Shown: in pieces, positions 1 through 6,868 of the stretch
How the letters are laid out: each line of letters opens with the position of its first letter
How positions within the stretch are numbered: the stretch's first letter is position 1
Assembly: GCA_031278835.1 (NCBI GenBank)
Contig: JAITJP010000048.1
Coordinates: 1 to 8,891, forward strand
Length of the DNA stretch: 8,891 nucleotides
From: Deltaproteobacteria bacterium
GTDB lineage: Bacteria; Desulfobacterota; Desulfarculia; Adiutricales; Adiutricaceae
Direction: 5' to 3'
Made by a program: the position numbers and the translations under genes
Notes under the pieces: model-generated
Database searches by the model: none
What the model was told of the DNA's origin: nothing
Seen by the model: the letters and a program-made list of their open reading frames with translations, nothing else

Positions 1-1
1 G

Positions 2-11
2 CGAGGCCTCG
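2..11. repeat. 10-bp perfect palindrome
   Basis: The sequence cgaggcctcg is its own reverse complement. It is followed by a small hairpin at 27-39 (agcct, loop aat, aggct). No gene can be supported in 1-116; these short symmetrical pieces lie beyond the terminator at 117-164 and may belong to the neighbouring unit to the left. A functional role is not shown. Confidence 0.35.
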
Positions 12-63
12 GCGATATAGTCTTATAGCCTAATAGGCTTTGATATTTGCCCCCCGGTCCCGG

Positions 64-93
64 TGTCAAGCTTGGCCATTGTCAAGCATGGCC
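64..93. repeat. 14-bp direct repeat, period 16
   Basis: Bases 64-77 (tgtcaagcttggcc) recur at 80-93 with one mismatch (t to a). A related stretch in inverted orientation (ccaagcttg) follows at 98-106. It could be a small operator-like cluster or simply low-complexity spacer. It lies between the left edge of the window and the operon terminator. Confidence 0.4.
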
Positions 94-116
94 GGTTCCA
101 AGCTTGTCCAGTCCCC

Positions 117-164
117 AAAAATCAAATAGCCGAGTGGGCATCGCCCCTCGGCTATTTGATTTTT
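117..164 (-). terminator. Strong intrinsic terminator of the PTS operon, probably bidirectional
   Basis: Arms 117-134 and 147-164 are perfect 18-bp reverse complements. After one bulged base the stem continues as gggc/gccc (136-139 with 143-146), closing on the 3-base loop atc. The outer end of each arm is a run of five A or five T, so the hairpin has a T-tract on either strand. It begins 19 bases after the stop codon of the EIICB gene, the right place to end that operon, and would also stop rightward transcription arriving from the left. The stem is unusually long and regular for an intrinsic terminator. Confidence 0.93.
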
Positions 165-183
165 AAGGTTATGGGGTTTGGCC

Positions 184-2013
184 TTAGGCGGCCTTTAGGT
201 CCTTAAAGCGTTCGGGGTGACGTCCGACGATGACCTGGACGGAATTACCCTGGTGCGGGGACAAGATGGCAAACCCGGCCTTTCTGGCCGCTTCGAGATT
301 GATTAAACCCTTGTCTTTGAGGGTTATGATGAGCCTGGTCGCGGCGCCGGGCTTAAAGGACTCGATATTGTTCGCCCCGCCCAAAAATTCCCTGATTTTT
401 TCCAGTTCCTCTGGCGTGGCGTCTGGGACGGGCGCTTCCGCCGGGGCCGCGACTTGGGCCACCCTTTCCCCGGCTAAGGCCGTGGCCATTTCGGCTGGCA
501 GTTCGGCGTCGTCACCGGCGAACTTCAAGTAATCGTCGATGTCGGACTTGATGTTACCGACCCTGGTTCCGAAAATGGCTTGGACGGCCGTGCCTCGCTC
601 GACGACGCCCACCGCCCCTAAGTTTTTAAGCGACTTGGAATTGACCTTGGCCGGATCGCTGACCTCAACCCTTAGACGCGTTATGCAATTGTCTAGCTTG
701 GTAATATTACTGCGTCCGCCCAAAGCCCAGACGATCCTACGGGAATAATCGCTCTTATCAAGATCGTTTCCGCTTAAGCCAAGTTCTTGTTTCATTTCGC
801 TTCGGCCAGGGGTCTTTATGTTTAAGAGCGAAATTAAGCCCCTAAAAGTGAAGTAATATATTAGCCCGTAAATGGGGCCAACGATCAATACCAGCCAGGG
901 TTTGTAATCCTGGGCGTAGTACAGAATAAAATCCAAGCCGCCCTGAGAGAAAGTATAGCCCAAGCGAGCCCCGAGTAAGTTCATTACCGCGAAGGCCGTC
1001 CCGGTCAGCACGGCGTGGATGCCATACAATAAGGGCGAGATGAACATGAAAGAAAATTCAATGGGCTCGGTGATGCCGGTCAGAAACGAAGTCAGGGCGG
1101 CCGAAATCATGATGGCTCCGACGGTGTCCCGGTTTTCCGGCAAAGCCGAACGCCATATGGCCACGGCGGCCATGGGAAGGCCAAACATCTTGGTTAAAAA
1201 ACCGCCGCTTAAAATGCCCGCGGTGGGATCGCCCATGAAAAAGCGGTTTATGTCGCCGTGGATCACGTTCCCGGTTGCCGGGTCAACGTACGAGCCTATT
1301 TCAAAAAAGAAGGGGACGTTCCAGGCGTGGTGGAGCCCGAGGGGCAAAAGAAGGCGCTCAACGAAACCATAAAGGCTGGCGGCCAAGACTGGGTTGGAAT
1401 AGGCGGCCCAGTTGGAAAAAACCATGATGACTTCTTTAACCGGCGGCCAAAGGCAGCTTAAAACAACGCCCGTAACGATGGCCGCGACGCCCGTCACGAT
1501 GGGAACGAACCGTTTTCCGGCGAAAAAGGCCAGATACGAAGGCAGTTCCATTCGGTAGAATCGGTTAAAGAGCCCGGCCGCTATGCCGCCCATGATTATG
1601 CCGCCAAAGACCCCGGTATCTATGGTCTGTATCCCCAAAACGGTGTCGATTAGCCTTTTTTCGGGATCCGGGTCTAGGTGAAAAACTTGTAGGGCCATGA
1701 CCCCGATGGTGGTGGTCATGACCAGATAGCCAACTACGGCCGATAGGGCGGCGGCGCCGTCGTTTTCGGTAAACCCCAAGGCCACCCCGATGGCGAAGAT
1801 GAGCGACAGGTTCGCGAAGATTACGCTTCCGGCCTCCGACATGAGAAAAAAGATGATATTGGGAAAAAGGTCCGGATTCTCCGAAGCCGGGATGAGAAAG
1901 GACTTTCCGACCCCCAGGAGAATGCCGGCCACCGGTAGGATGGCCACCGGCAACATGAGCGATTTTCCGATTTGTTGGAAAAAACCCGAAGCGTTACTAA
2001 ATGGATTTTTCAT
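184..2013 (-). CDS. ptsG: PTS glucose-type EIICB permease with an extra cysteine-less EIIB-like domain
   Basis: Inner-membrane sugar transporter that couples uptake to phosphorylation by phospho-EIIB. Residues 1-400 are an EIIC domain with PtsG signatures: the amphipathic start followed by IGKSLMLPVAILPVAG, GKRFVP (166-171), GLHHAWNVP (226-234), GDPTAG (261-266), GITEPIEF (313-320) and KTPGR (400-404). These read much closer to the E. coli glucose permease PtsG than to NagE, so glucose is the inferred substrate. EIIB follows (about 424-498) with phosphorylation Cys443 in DNCITRLRV. After an Ala/Pro-rich linker, residues about 535-603 look like a second EIIB (NNI...AATRL...GNSVQVIVG) in which Ala557 aligns with Cys443. 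E. coli PtsG is 477 residues; the extra domain accounts for the 609 here. No EIIA is present, but the upstream overlapping gene supplies one. The start has a good ribosome binding site inside that gene. Confidence 0.93.
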   Translation of the reverse strand: MKNPFSNASGFFQQIGKSLMLPVAILPVAGILLGVGKSFLIPASENPDLFPNIIFFLMSEAGSVIFANLSLIFAIGVALGFTENDGAAALSAVVGYLVMTTTIGVMALQVFHLDPDPEKRLIDTVLGIQTIDTGVFGGIIMGGIAAGLFNRFYRMELPSYLAFFAGKRFVPIVTGVAAIVTGVVLSCLWPPVKEVIMVFSNWAAYSNPVLAASLYGFVERLLLPLGLHHAWNVPFFFEIGSYVDPATGNVIHGDINRFFMGDPTAGILSGGFLTKMFGLPMAAVAIWRSALPENRDTVGAIMISAALTSFLTGITEPIEFSFMFISPLLYGIHAVLTGTAFAVMNLLGARLGYTFSQGGLDFILYYAQDYKPWLVLIVGPIYGLIYYFTFRGLISLLNIKTPGRSEMKQELGLSGNDLDKSDYSRRIVWALGGRSNITKLDNCITRLRVEVSDPAKVNSKSLKNLGAVGVVERGTAVQAIFGTRVGNIKSDIDDYLKFAGDDAELPAEMATALAGERVAQVAAPAEAPVPDATPEELEKIREFLGGANNIESFKPGAATRLIITLKDKGLINLEAARKAGFAILSPHQGNSVQVIVGRHPERFKDLKAA

Positions 2014-4597
2014 AAAGTACCTCTCCTACGCCGCCTTCCGTTTGTCGTTCCATGCCTTGGCTGATTTTTGTCAATAGGCCCCTAACCTCAACGGCCGTTC
2101 TCATGTTTAAGGCCTCGGTGGCGATTTCTTGGCACCTGGCCAGGCTATATTTTCTGACGACGGCCTTAACCGCCGGGATGCCCTTGATGCTGACGCTTAA
2201 TTCGTCCACTCCCAGCCCGATGAGAGCGGGCACGGCCAAAACGTCACTGGCTATGCCGCCGCATACCCCCACCCATTTGCCTTCCCGGTGAGCCGCGTCG
2301 GCGGTGATTTTTATAAGCCTTAGGACGGCCGGATGGAGGGCGTCGGCCATCTTGGCCAGTTTGGGATGCCCGCGATCGATGGCCAAGGTGTATTGGGTCA
2401 GATCGTTGGTGCCGATGGAGAAAAAATCAACTTCCTTGGCCAAGAGATCGGACATCATGGCCGCCGAGGGTACCTCGACCATTATGCCCAGTTGAACCGG
2501 ATCGCTTACCCCCAAAGCCGCTTTTTCCCTAAGAACGATGTCCCGGGCCGCCTCAAACTCAGAGATGCTGGAAACCATTGGGAACATGATGCCCAGCTTA
2601 GTTAGATGGGCCACTTTAAGAATCGAGCGCACCTGGGCCGAGAACATCTCGGTGCCTAGCATGTTTAAACGGATGCCCCTAATGCCTAAAAAGGGGTTAA
2701 TCTCGTCTGGCAGAGGTAAGTAGGCCAAGGGCTTATCGCCGCCCACGTCCAGGGTCCTGACGATCAGGTCTCGATCTCTAGTTAGGCTAGTGGCGATGGC
2801 CGCGTAGGCCTCGGTTTGTTCTTCCTCGGTTGGGGCGTCGGCCCTTTCCAAGAACAAAAATTCCGATCTAAGTAAGCCCACGCCGTCTCCGCCCAAAGCC
2901 GGAATCTCGGCCGCCTCGGGAGAGCCGCTGATGTTACCGACCACTTTTATCTTAAAGCCGTCCGTGGTCGTGGCCGACTCGATGGCTTCGATTAATTGTT
3001 GCTTATGGATTTTTTCGGCTTGTTCTTGTTTTTCCTTAACCTGGGCGATCTCAAGGTCCGAGGGGTTTAATCTCAGGCTGCCCTGGTCGCCGTCTAAAAT
3101 AACCGTGGAGCCGTTTTTTAATTCCAAGATTGCTTCCGAGGCGGCCACCACCGCCGGAATGCCGGCCGCCCTGGCCAAGATCGAGGCGTGTGAGGTGGCG
3201 CTGCCCCCGGTCAAACAAAAGCCCAGGACCTTGCCTTTTTGCAGGTTGGCCGTGTCTGAGGGGGTCAGATCGGTGGCGATGAGAATGGACTGGTCCGGGA
3301 TGGCGGCGCTTCGTTTTTCAAAGCCGGCCAGGTGGGAAAGCACCCTTTCGCCAATGTCTCTAATGTCGGTGGCCCGGGCCGCCAATAGCTCATTGTCGAG
3401 TTTAGCCAGGGCCTCGGCCTGGGCCAAATAGCTCTCCCGCCAAGAGAAGGCGGCGCTTTGGCCTTTTTTGATGCCAATTAAGGCCTTTTCTTTAAGCTCG
3501 GGATCTTCCAAAAGCTCCCGATGGGCCGAGAAAATGGCCGCCTTACTGGTATCGGCCGACAAACGCAGGGATTTTTCGATTTGATTCAATTCGCCCATGG
3601 CCTTGGCAATGGCCCCGTTTAAATCCTTTTCCTCGTTTTCGGCCCCAAAGCCTTCCTTGTGCAGCTCGATGGAAAAATCCCTTAACTGGAAAATGGTGCC
3701 GGTAACCAGGCCCGGCGAGGCGCCAACTCCCATAATGAGGTTAGGATCGTCTGAAAGGGCGGCCGTATCTTGCTTTTGTAAAGACAAGGGGGCCTTGGTG
3801 TCTTTTTTCTGCCCAGGGATGACGTGGAGGCTTTCGCCCAAGCCGGCCTCAATTAAGGGCACCAAGGTGGCGATGGCTTGGGCCGAATCGACTCCATCGG
3901 CCGAAACGACCACGCTATCGTGCTGCTTGATGGAAAGCCCCATCAAACCGACCACGCTCTTGGCGTTGGCTTCCTGGTCGCCCTTAATGATCTTAATGGA
4001 GCTTTTGAATTTTTTGGCGTTTGAACTTAAAACGGCCGAAGGCCGGGCGTGTAAACCGTCGGGGTTAAGGATAACGATGGGCAGGGAGATGACGATGCCG
4101 CCCCCACCGGTCTCCGGCTCGGCCCCGTTGCCGCTTGAGACTTCCAAAAGCGGGGTCTGGCCGCAACTGGCCAAACCCGTAGACAAGGGCGCCACCTTGG
4201 CCCCTTCCGAGGTTATGACCACCATGGTCAGTAAACTCAGGGCGTTTTTGGCCACAAAGTCGGCGTCAAAAAGAATAAGTTTATCGTGGAGTTTAACCGT
4301 ATCGCCTTCCTTGACCAGGGCTTGAAAACCTTGACCTTTTAAGCTCACCGTATCAATGCCGATGTGCATCAAGATTTCAATACCGTTCGAGGTGGCGATG
4401 GTTAGAGCGTGATTGGAGGGATGAACTTGGGCTACTCTTCCGTCGCAAGGAGAACAAAGAGCCTCTTCGATAGGATCAATGGCGATTCCGTCCCCAACCA
4501 TTTTTTGGGCAAAGGTGGGATCGGGCACCTCGGTAATGGGCACTATAACGCCCGATATGGGGGCGAAAATAGAAGTTTTTGGATCTTCAATAGCCAT
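1997..4597 (-). CDS. Fused PTS phosphocarrier: EIIA(Glc)-HPr-Enzyme I (PEP-protein phosphotransferase)
   Basis: Soluble protein that takes phosphate from PEP and passes it to EIICB. EIIA(Glc)-type domain, residues about 8-153: supporting His63 (SNHALTI) and phosphorylated His78 in LMHIGIDTVSLKG. After a Gly-rich linker (164-167) comes HPr, about 168-258, with active His183 in GLHARPSA and the Ser46-equivalent Ser214 in NAKSVVGLM. Enzyme I spans about 288-866, near the length of E. coli EI (575): ASPGLVTG start, active His470 in GGSATSHASILARAAGIPA, PEP-binding LDVGGDKP (616-623) and NPFLGIRGIR, MVEVPSAA, FFSIGTNDLTQYTLA and catalytic Cys779 in GVCGG. All key residues are present. The domain order recalls NagF-type multiphosphoryl proteins of Pseudomonas. 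The start is firm: AAGGCGG lies 8 bases upstream and an in-frame TAA lies at 4616-4618. It overlaps the next gene by 17 bases. Confidence 0.96.
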   Translation of the reverse strand: MAIEDPKTSIFAPISGVIVPITEVPDPTFAQKMVGDGIAIDPIEEALCSPCDGRVAQVHPSNHALTIATSNGIEILMHIGIDTVSLKGQGFQALVKEGDTVKLHDKLILFDADFVAKNALSLLTMVVITSEGAKVAPLSTGLASCGQTPLLEVSSGNGAEPETGGGGIVISLPIVILNPDGLHARPSAVLSSNAKKFKSSIKIIKGDQEANAKSVVGLMGLSIKQHDSVVVSADGVDSAQAIATLVPLIEAGLGESLHVIPGQKKDTKAPLSLQKQDTAALSDDPNLIMGVGASPGLVTGTIFQLRDFSIELHKEGFGAENEEKDLNGAIAKAMGELNQIEKSLRLSADTSKAAIFSAHRELLEDPELKEKALIGIKKGQSAAFSWRESYLAQAEALAKLDNELLAARATDIRDIGERVLSHLAGFEKRSAAIPDQSILIATDLTPSDTANLQKGKVLGFCLTGGSATSHASILARAAGIPAVVAASEAILELKNGSTVILDGDQGSLRLNPSDLEIAQVKEKQEQAEKIHKQQLIEAIESATTTDGFKIKVVGNISGSPEAAEIPALGGDGVGLLRSEFLFLERADAPTEEEQTEAYAAIATSLTRDRDLIVRTLDVGGDKPLAYLPLPDEINPFLGIRGIRLNMLGTEMFSAQVRSILKVAHLTKLGIMFPMVSSISEFEAARDIVLREKAALGVSDPVQLGIMVEVPSAAMMSDLLAKEVDFFSIGTNDLTQYTLAIDRGHPKLAKMADALHPAVLRLIKITADAAHREGKWVGVCGGIASDVLAVPALIGLGVDELSVSIKGIPAVKAVVRKYSLARCQEIATEALNMRTAVEVRGLLTKISQGMERQTEGGVGEVLYEKSI
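2019..2027 (-). promoter_or_regulatory. Ribosome binding site of the EIICB gene, inside the upstream coding sequence
   Basis: On the minus strand AGGAGAGGT lies five bases before the ATG at 2013-2011. It is inside the end of the EIIA-HPr-EI reading frame, which stops at 1997. The 17-base overlap of the two genes plus this internal Shine-Dalgarno site points to translational coupling and supports the chosen start. Confidence 0.8.
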
Positions 4598-4605
4598 AAA
4601 TAAAA

Positions 4606-4612
4606 CCGCCTT
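4606..4612 (-). promoter_or_regulatory. Ribosome binding site of the EIIA-HPr-EI gene
   Basis: Minus-strand AAGGCGG, one mismatch from AAGGAGG, is eight bases from the ATG at 4597. With the in-frame stop just upstream it decides the start. Confidence 0.75.
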
Positions 4613-4670
4613 TTCTTATTAAAAAAAAACTCTATATATACTCGCGCCTAAAACCATATACGTAATCTGG

Positions 4671-4694
4671 CTTTGTTGTAACCAAAAAACAAAG
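4671..4694. promoter_or_regulatory. Operator-like inverted repeat upstream of the PTS operon
   Basis: Perfect 7-bp arms ctttgtt (4671-4677) and aacaaag (4688-4694) are separated by ten bases, centred about 85 bases before the first PTS start codon. Between it and the gene, minus-strand TATATATAG-type sequence (about 4632-4640) could hold a -10 element, but no convincing -35 partner is visible at the right spacing. A repressor or activator site is plausible from its position only. Confidence 0.35.
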
Positions 4695-4779
4695 TTTTAT
4701 TTTGAAAAATATTTCAGACTAATGACCACCTCATGAAAAATTCCAACCCGGGAGTTTAGAATTTCTAATTTTAAATAGC

Positions 4780-4820
4780 TATTGGTTTTTAAAAAAACAG
4801 CCTATCGAATAAAACCAATA
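4780..4820. repeat. 10-bp inverted repeat in the PTS upstream region
   Basis: Arms tattggtttt (4780-4789) and aaaaccaata (4811-4820) are exact reverse complements with a 21-base spacer. It lies about 200 bases before the PTS operon. It could be a regulator site or an RNA stem in a long leader. The base composition is very AT-rich, but ten exact pairs including two G-C pairs make it worth noting. Confidence 0.4.
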
Positions 4821-4853
4821 CCTATAAAAAAGCTAAATAAAAACCAAAAGCCA

Positions 4854-4918
4854 AGTCAGGGCTTTTAATATCCATTTTTTACAAGCAAAGGCTCTCCCAC
4901 AAAAGCCCAGCCCTGACT
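4854..4918. repeat. GC-bearing inverted repeat with alternative pairing
   Basis: Arms agtcagggct (4854-4863) and agccctgact (4909-4918) match over ten bases with a 45-base loop. A shifted pairing, gggctttt (4859-4866) with aaaagccc (4901-4908), is also perfect over eight bases, so two mutually exclusive stems are possible. On the minus strand the outer stem is followed by T-rich sequence, so it could act as a terminator or attenuator in a leader before the PTS operon. The right arm resembles the GC-rich core at 6494-6510 in the repeat array. Confidence 0.45.
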
Positions 4919-5016
4919 AAATCAAACTAATCTAAAATTACCTGGCCCGTAAACCAATAAATAAGTCTCATTAGGGCAAAAATTTTCACCCCAAATAACC
5001 TTCAATACCCAGCCCC

Positions 5017-5095
5017 ATGGCCCTCATCTTAAACAAAAAATACCGCCAAAAGCCCCTTAATCACCAGGCCTATGGCCCTCATCTCAAACAAAAAA
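5017..5095. repeat. Direct repeat, 24 bp at 55-bp spacing
   Basis: Bases 5017-5040 recur at 5072-5095 with one mismatch (t5030 against c5085); both begin atggccctcatct. Flanks are only loosely similar (agcccc before one, aggcct before the other). It lies in the A+C-rich stretch and shows that this part of the gap also contains duplicated DNA. Confidence 0.6.
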
Positions 5096-5259
5096 CCAAC
5101 TAAATGATAACCCTACCTAAAAAAAACCATCCCCAATCCCTAAAAACCAGGCCCAAAGACATAAAAAAACCACAGCCCAATATCTACAAACCTCTAAGAC
5201 AACAAACTTTGGCTAAAAAAATCACAGCCCCTAGCCCAACTTTAACTATCTATAATTAA

Positions 5260-5657
5260 ATTTGTCTAAAAGCCTAATTTCGCTAAACTAACGTTCGTAA
5301 GTCTCCTTTGTAAACTATTCCACACCATTTTTGACTTAATTTTTCCTAAACTATGCTTTAAAAATCAAACTATAAAACTATTTAATCTTAAAAAAACTAA
5401 TTTCTCTTAACTTTTTTTAGCTCATTCAATTTAAACATTCTTTATTTAAGGTCACTCCAAATAGCCAAATCGCCCGAGGCGCGATTTTCCTATTATCCTA
5501 TCATGAGTTAGGGTAAATATCGATACTTTTTTTTTCTCTCAAACAATCTCGAAAAAGGAATTACCAGGTACCTTTTTTAACCCAGCCGGGCCCGCCTTTA
5601 CCGTCCTGACCTGGCCATAGCCTTTACCAAGATTACCTAGCCAAAGCGACTATACTT
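5260..5657. other. AT-rich non-coding spacer with a GC hairpin and palindromic GC blocks
   Basis: No gene is supported. A hairpin lies at 5467-5487: arms aaatcgc and gcgattt, or alternatively cgcc/ggcg with a cga loop inside aaat/attt. A T-run follows at about 5527-5534. At 5582-5632 a GC-rich block includes the palindrome cgggcccg (5587-5594). Its distance to the first clear array unit (about 84 bases) is similar to the core-to-next-unit distance inside the array (80-100), so it may be the core of a further, badly eroded unit. Confidence 0.45.
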
Positions 5658-5859
5658 CTAGCCCTTAAGCAAAGTTCATATTGGGCAAAAAATTTCAAAA
5701 AATTTTTTCAAAAAATATAGAAACTTAAAGACTATTTTATAGAAATAAAAAAATAGCTAAAGCATTACAAAATAAATTTTATTTCAATAATAGCTATAAT
5801 TAATAAAATATCTATGACCCAGTGTCTTTGATAATTCGGCTTTTTTAATGAGATCTATT

Positions 5860-5901
5860 CAGGACTTAAAAAGAGTCTAGCCGTAAATCAAGACGAGCCT
5901 G
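5860..5901. other. Core stem-loop of array unit 1
   Basis: Nested short stems: cagg (5860-5863) with cctg (5898-5901), and gtct (5875-5878) with agac (5891-5894). It occupies the same place in the unit as better-formed stems in units 2 to 4. It is weak alone; the support is positional. Confidence 0.35.
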
Positions 5902-6174
5902 AGAACTAATTTATTTAATTTCTATTGTAGGTATCTAAATAGCCAATAGAACTAATAAGCTAGTATTTATAGCCGTTAATCCAAGTTCATATTAGGCAAA
6001 AAAATTTTAAAAAATTTATTAAAACTATATAGATAGTTAAAGTTATATTTGAACTAATAAATAACAAACTAAAGCTTTATGTAATTAATTTAACTTTGCT
6101 AATAGCTATAATTAATAAAATATCTATAACCTAGTGTCATTGATAATTCGGCTATTTTATTGAGATCATTTCAG

Positions 6175-6211
6175 GGCTTAAAAAGTCTCTGGTCTTAAAT
6201 CAAGACAAGCC
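6175..6211. other. Core stem-loop of array unit 2
   Basis: Inner stem gtctt (6192-6196) / aagac (6202-6206) closes the loop aaatc. An outer stem ggctt (6175-6179) / aagcc (6207-6211) abuts it on the 3' side, leaving a 12-base bulge on the 5' side. Its centre is 214 bases from the unit start. Confidence 0.45.
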
Positions 6212-6494
6212 AGTCAACTAATTTATTTAATTTCTATTGTAATGATCTGATTTGCTAATAGAACAAATAAGCCAGTATTTATTGCCGCTAAACCAAGCTC
6301 ATATTAGGCAAAAAATTCTAAAAAATTTATTAAAATTTTTATAGAAATTTATGATAAATTTATATCTTTAAAAAATATTCCCTGGCATTAAAGACTGATA
6401 ATAAAAATAAAAAATATTCTAATTAATACAATTTGTATTAGCCTCTATCTTTGATGTTTTATCCCTAAGCTAGGATTTTGTCGCGGCCCCAAAG

Positions 6495-6515
6495 AGCCCG
6501 GCCCTAAGCTGGGCT
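6495..6515. other. Core stem-loop of array unit 3 (GC-rich)
   Basis: Arms agcccggc (6495-6502) and gctgggct (6508-6515) pair over eight bases with one G-T wobble around the loop cctaa. Its centre is 208 bases from the unit start. No T-tract follows on either strand, so it is not a typical terminator. It stands out as GC-rich in AT-rich surroundings. Confidence 0.55.
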
Positions 6516-6807
6516 GGCTTCCAAGTCTACAGACCTATAAGCTCTTTTATGATATTGCTTAGCCTTAGAAATTAGCGGGATATTTTTTATAGCCTTGGTA
6601 TAGAGTACATATTGATCAAAAAAGGTTTAAATATATTATTTTAAAGCAAAAATATAATTTAGAAATTTTTAGAAATTTAAGACTAATTTAGACAGGTTAA
6701 TAAATATTCCTAAGGCTTTTAATATAACTCAAATTGTTAATAATTGGCCCGCAAGAAAATTAAATTTTACCCAAGAGCATAGGCCAGGACCGGAGCAGAC
6801 CATCGAG

Positions 6808-6827
6808 CCGGCCCTCGAGCAGGGCGG
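6808..6827. other. Core stem-loop of array unit 4 (GC-rich)
   Basis: gccct (6811-6815) pairs with agggc (6821-6825) around cgagc. With one bulged base (g6810) the stem extends by cc/gg. Its centre is 213 bases from the unit start, and the flanks (agccggccct) resemble unit 3. It also lies about 100 bases after the GTPase gene, where it might act as a weak transcription end, but it has no clear T-tract. Confidence 0.5.
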
Positions 6828-6868
6828 TTAATTTAAAAGCAAAAGCCGGCTTGAAAGGGAAATTTTGT

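Larger units (their letters stand above)
4740..5260. other. Strand-asymmetric, A+C-rich non-coding stretch
   Basis: No gene is supported here. The plus strand is dominated by A and C: in 5101-5160 I count A 28, C 20, T 8, G 4. Runs of AAAA and CCC alternate, with many copies of the short word agccc. The minus strand, the transcribed sense for the neighbouring genes, is therefore G/T-rich with several G-runs. Such skew is unusual for plain intergenic DNA and may reflect mutational strand bias or a functional leader. It ends near 5260, after which the sequence is AT-rich without this bias. Confidence 0.6.

Noticed and set aside
3597..4325. Long plus-strand open frame antisense to the EIIA-HPr-EI gene
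   Set aside because: It lies fully within a gene whose motifs are intact in the other frame. The translation is low-complexity (Ser/Pro/Leu-rich) with no recognisable domain. The smaller plus-strand frames across 230-4603 fail for the same reason.
5260..6830. Replication origin
   Set aside because: It is AT-rich and repetitive, but I see no cluster of DnaA boxes close to TTATCCACA and no dnaA, dnaN or plasmid rep gene beside it.
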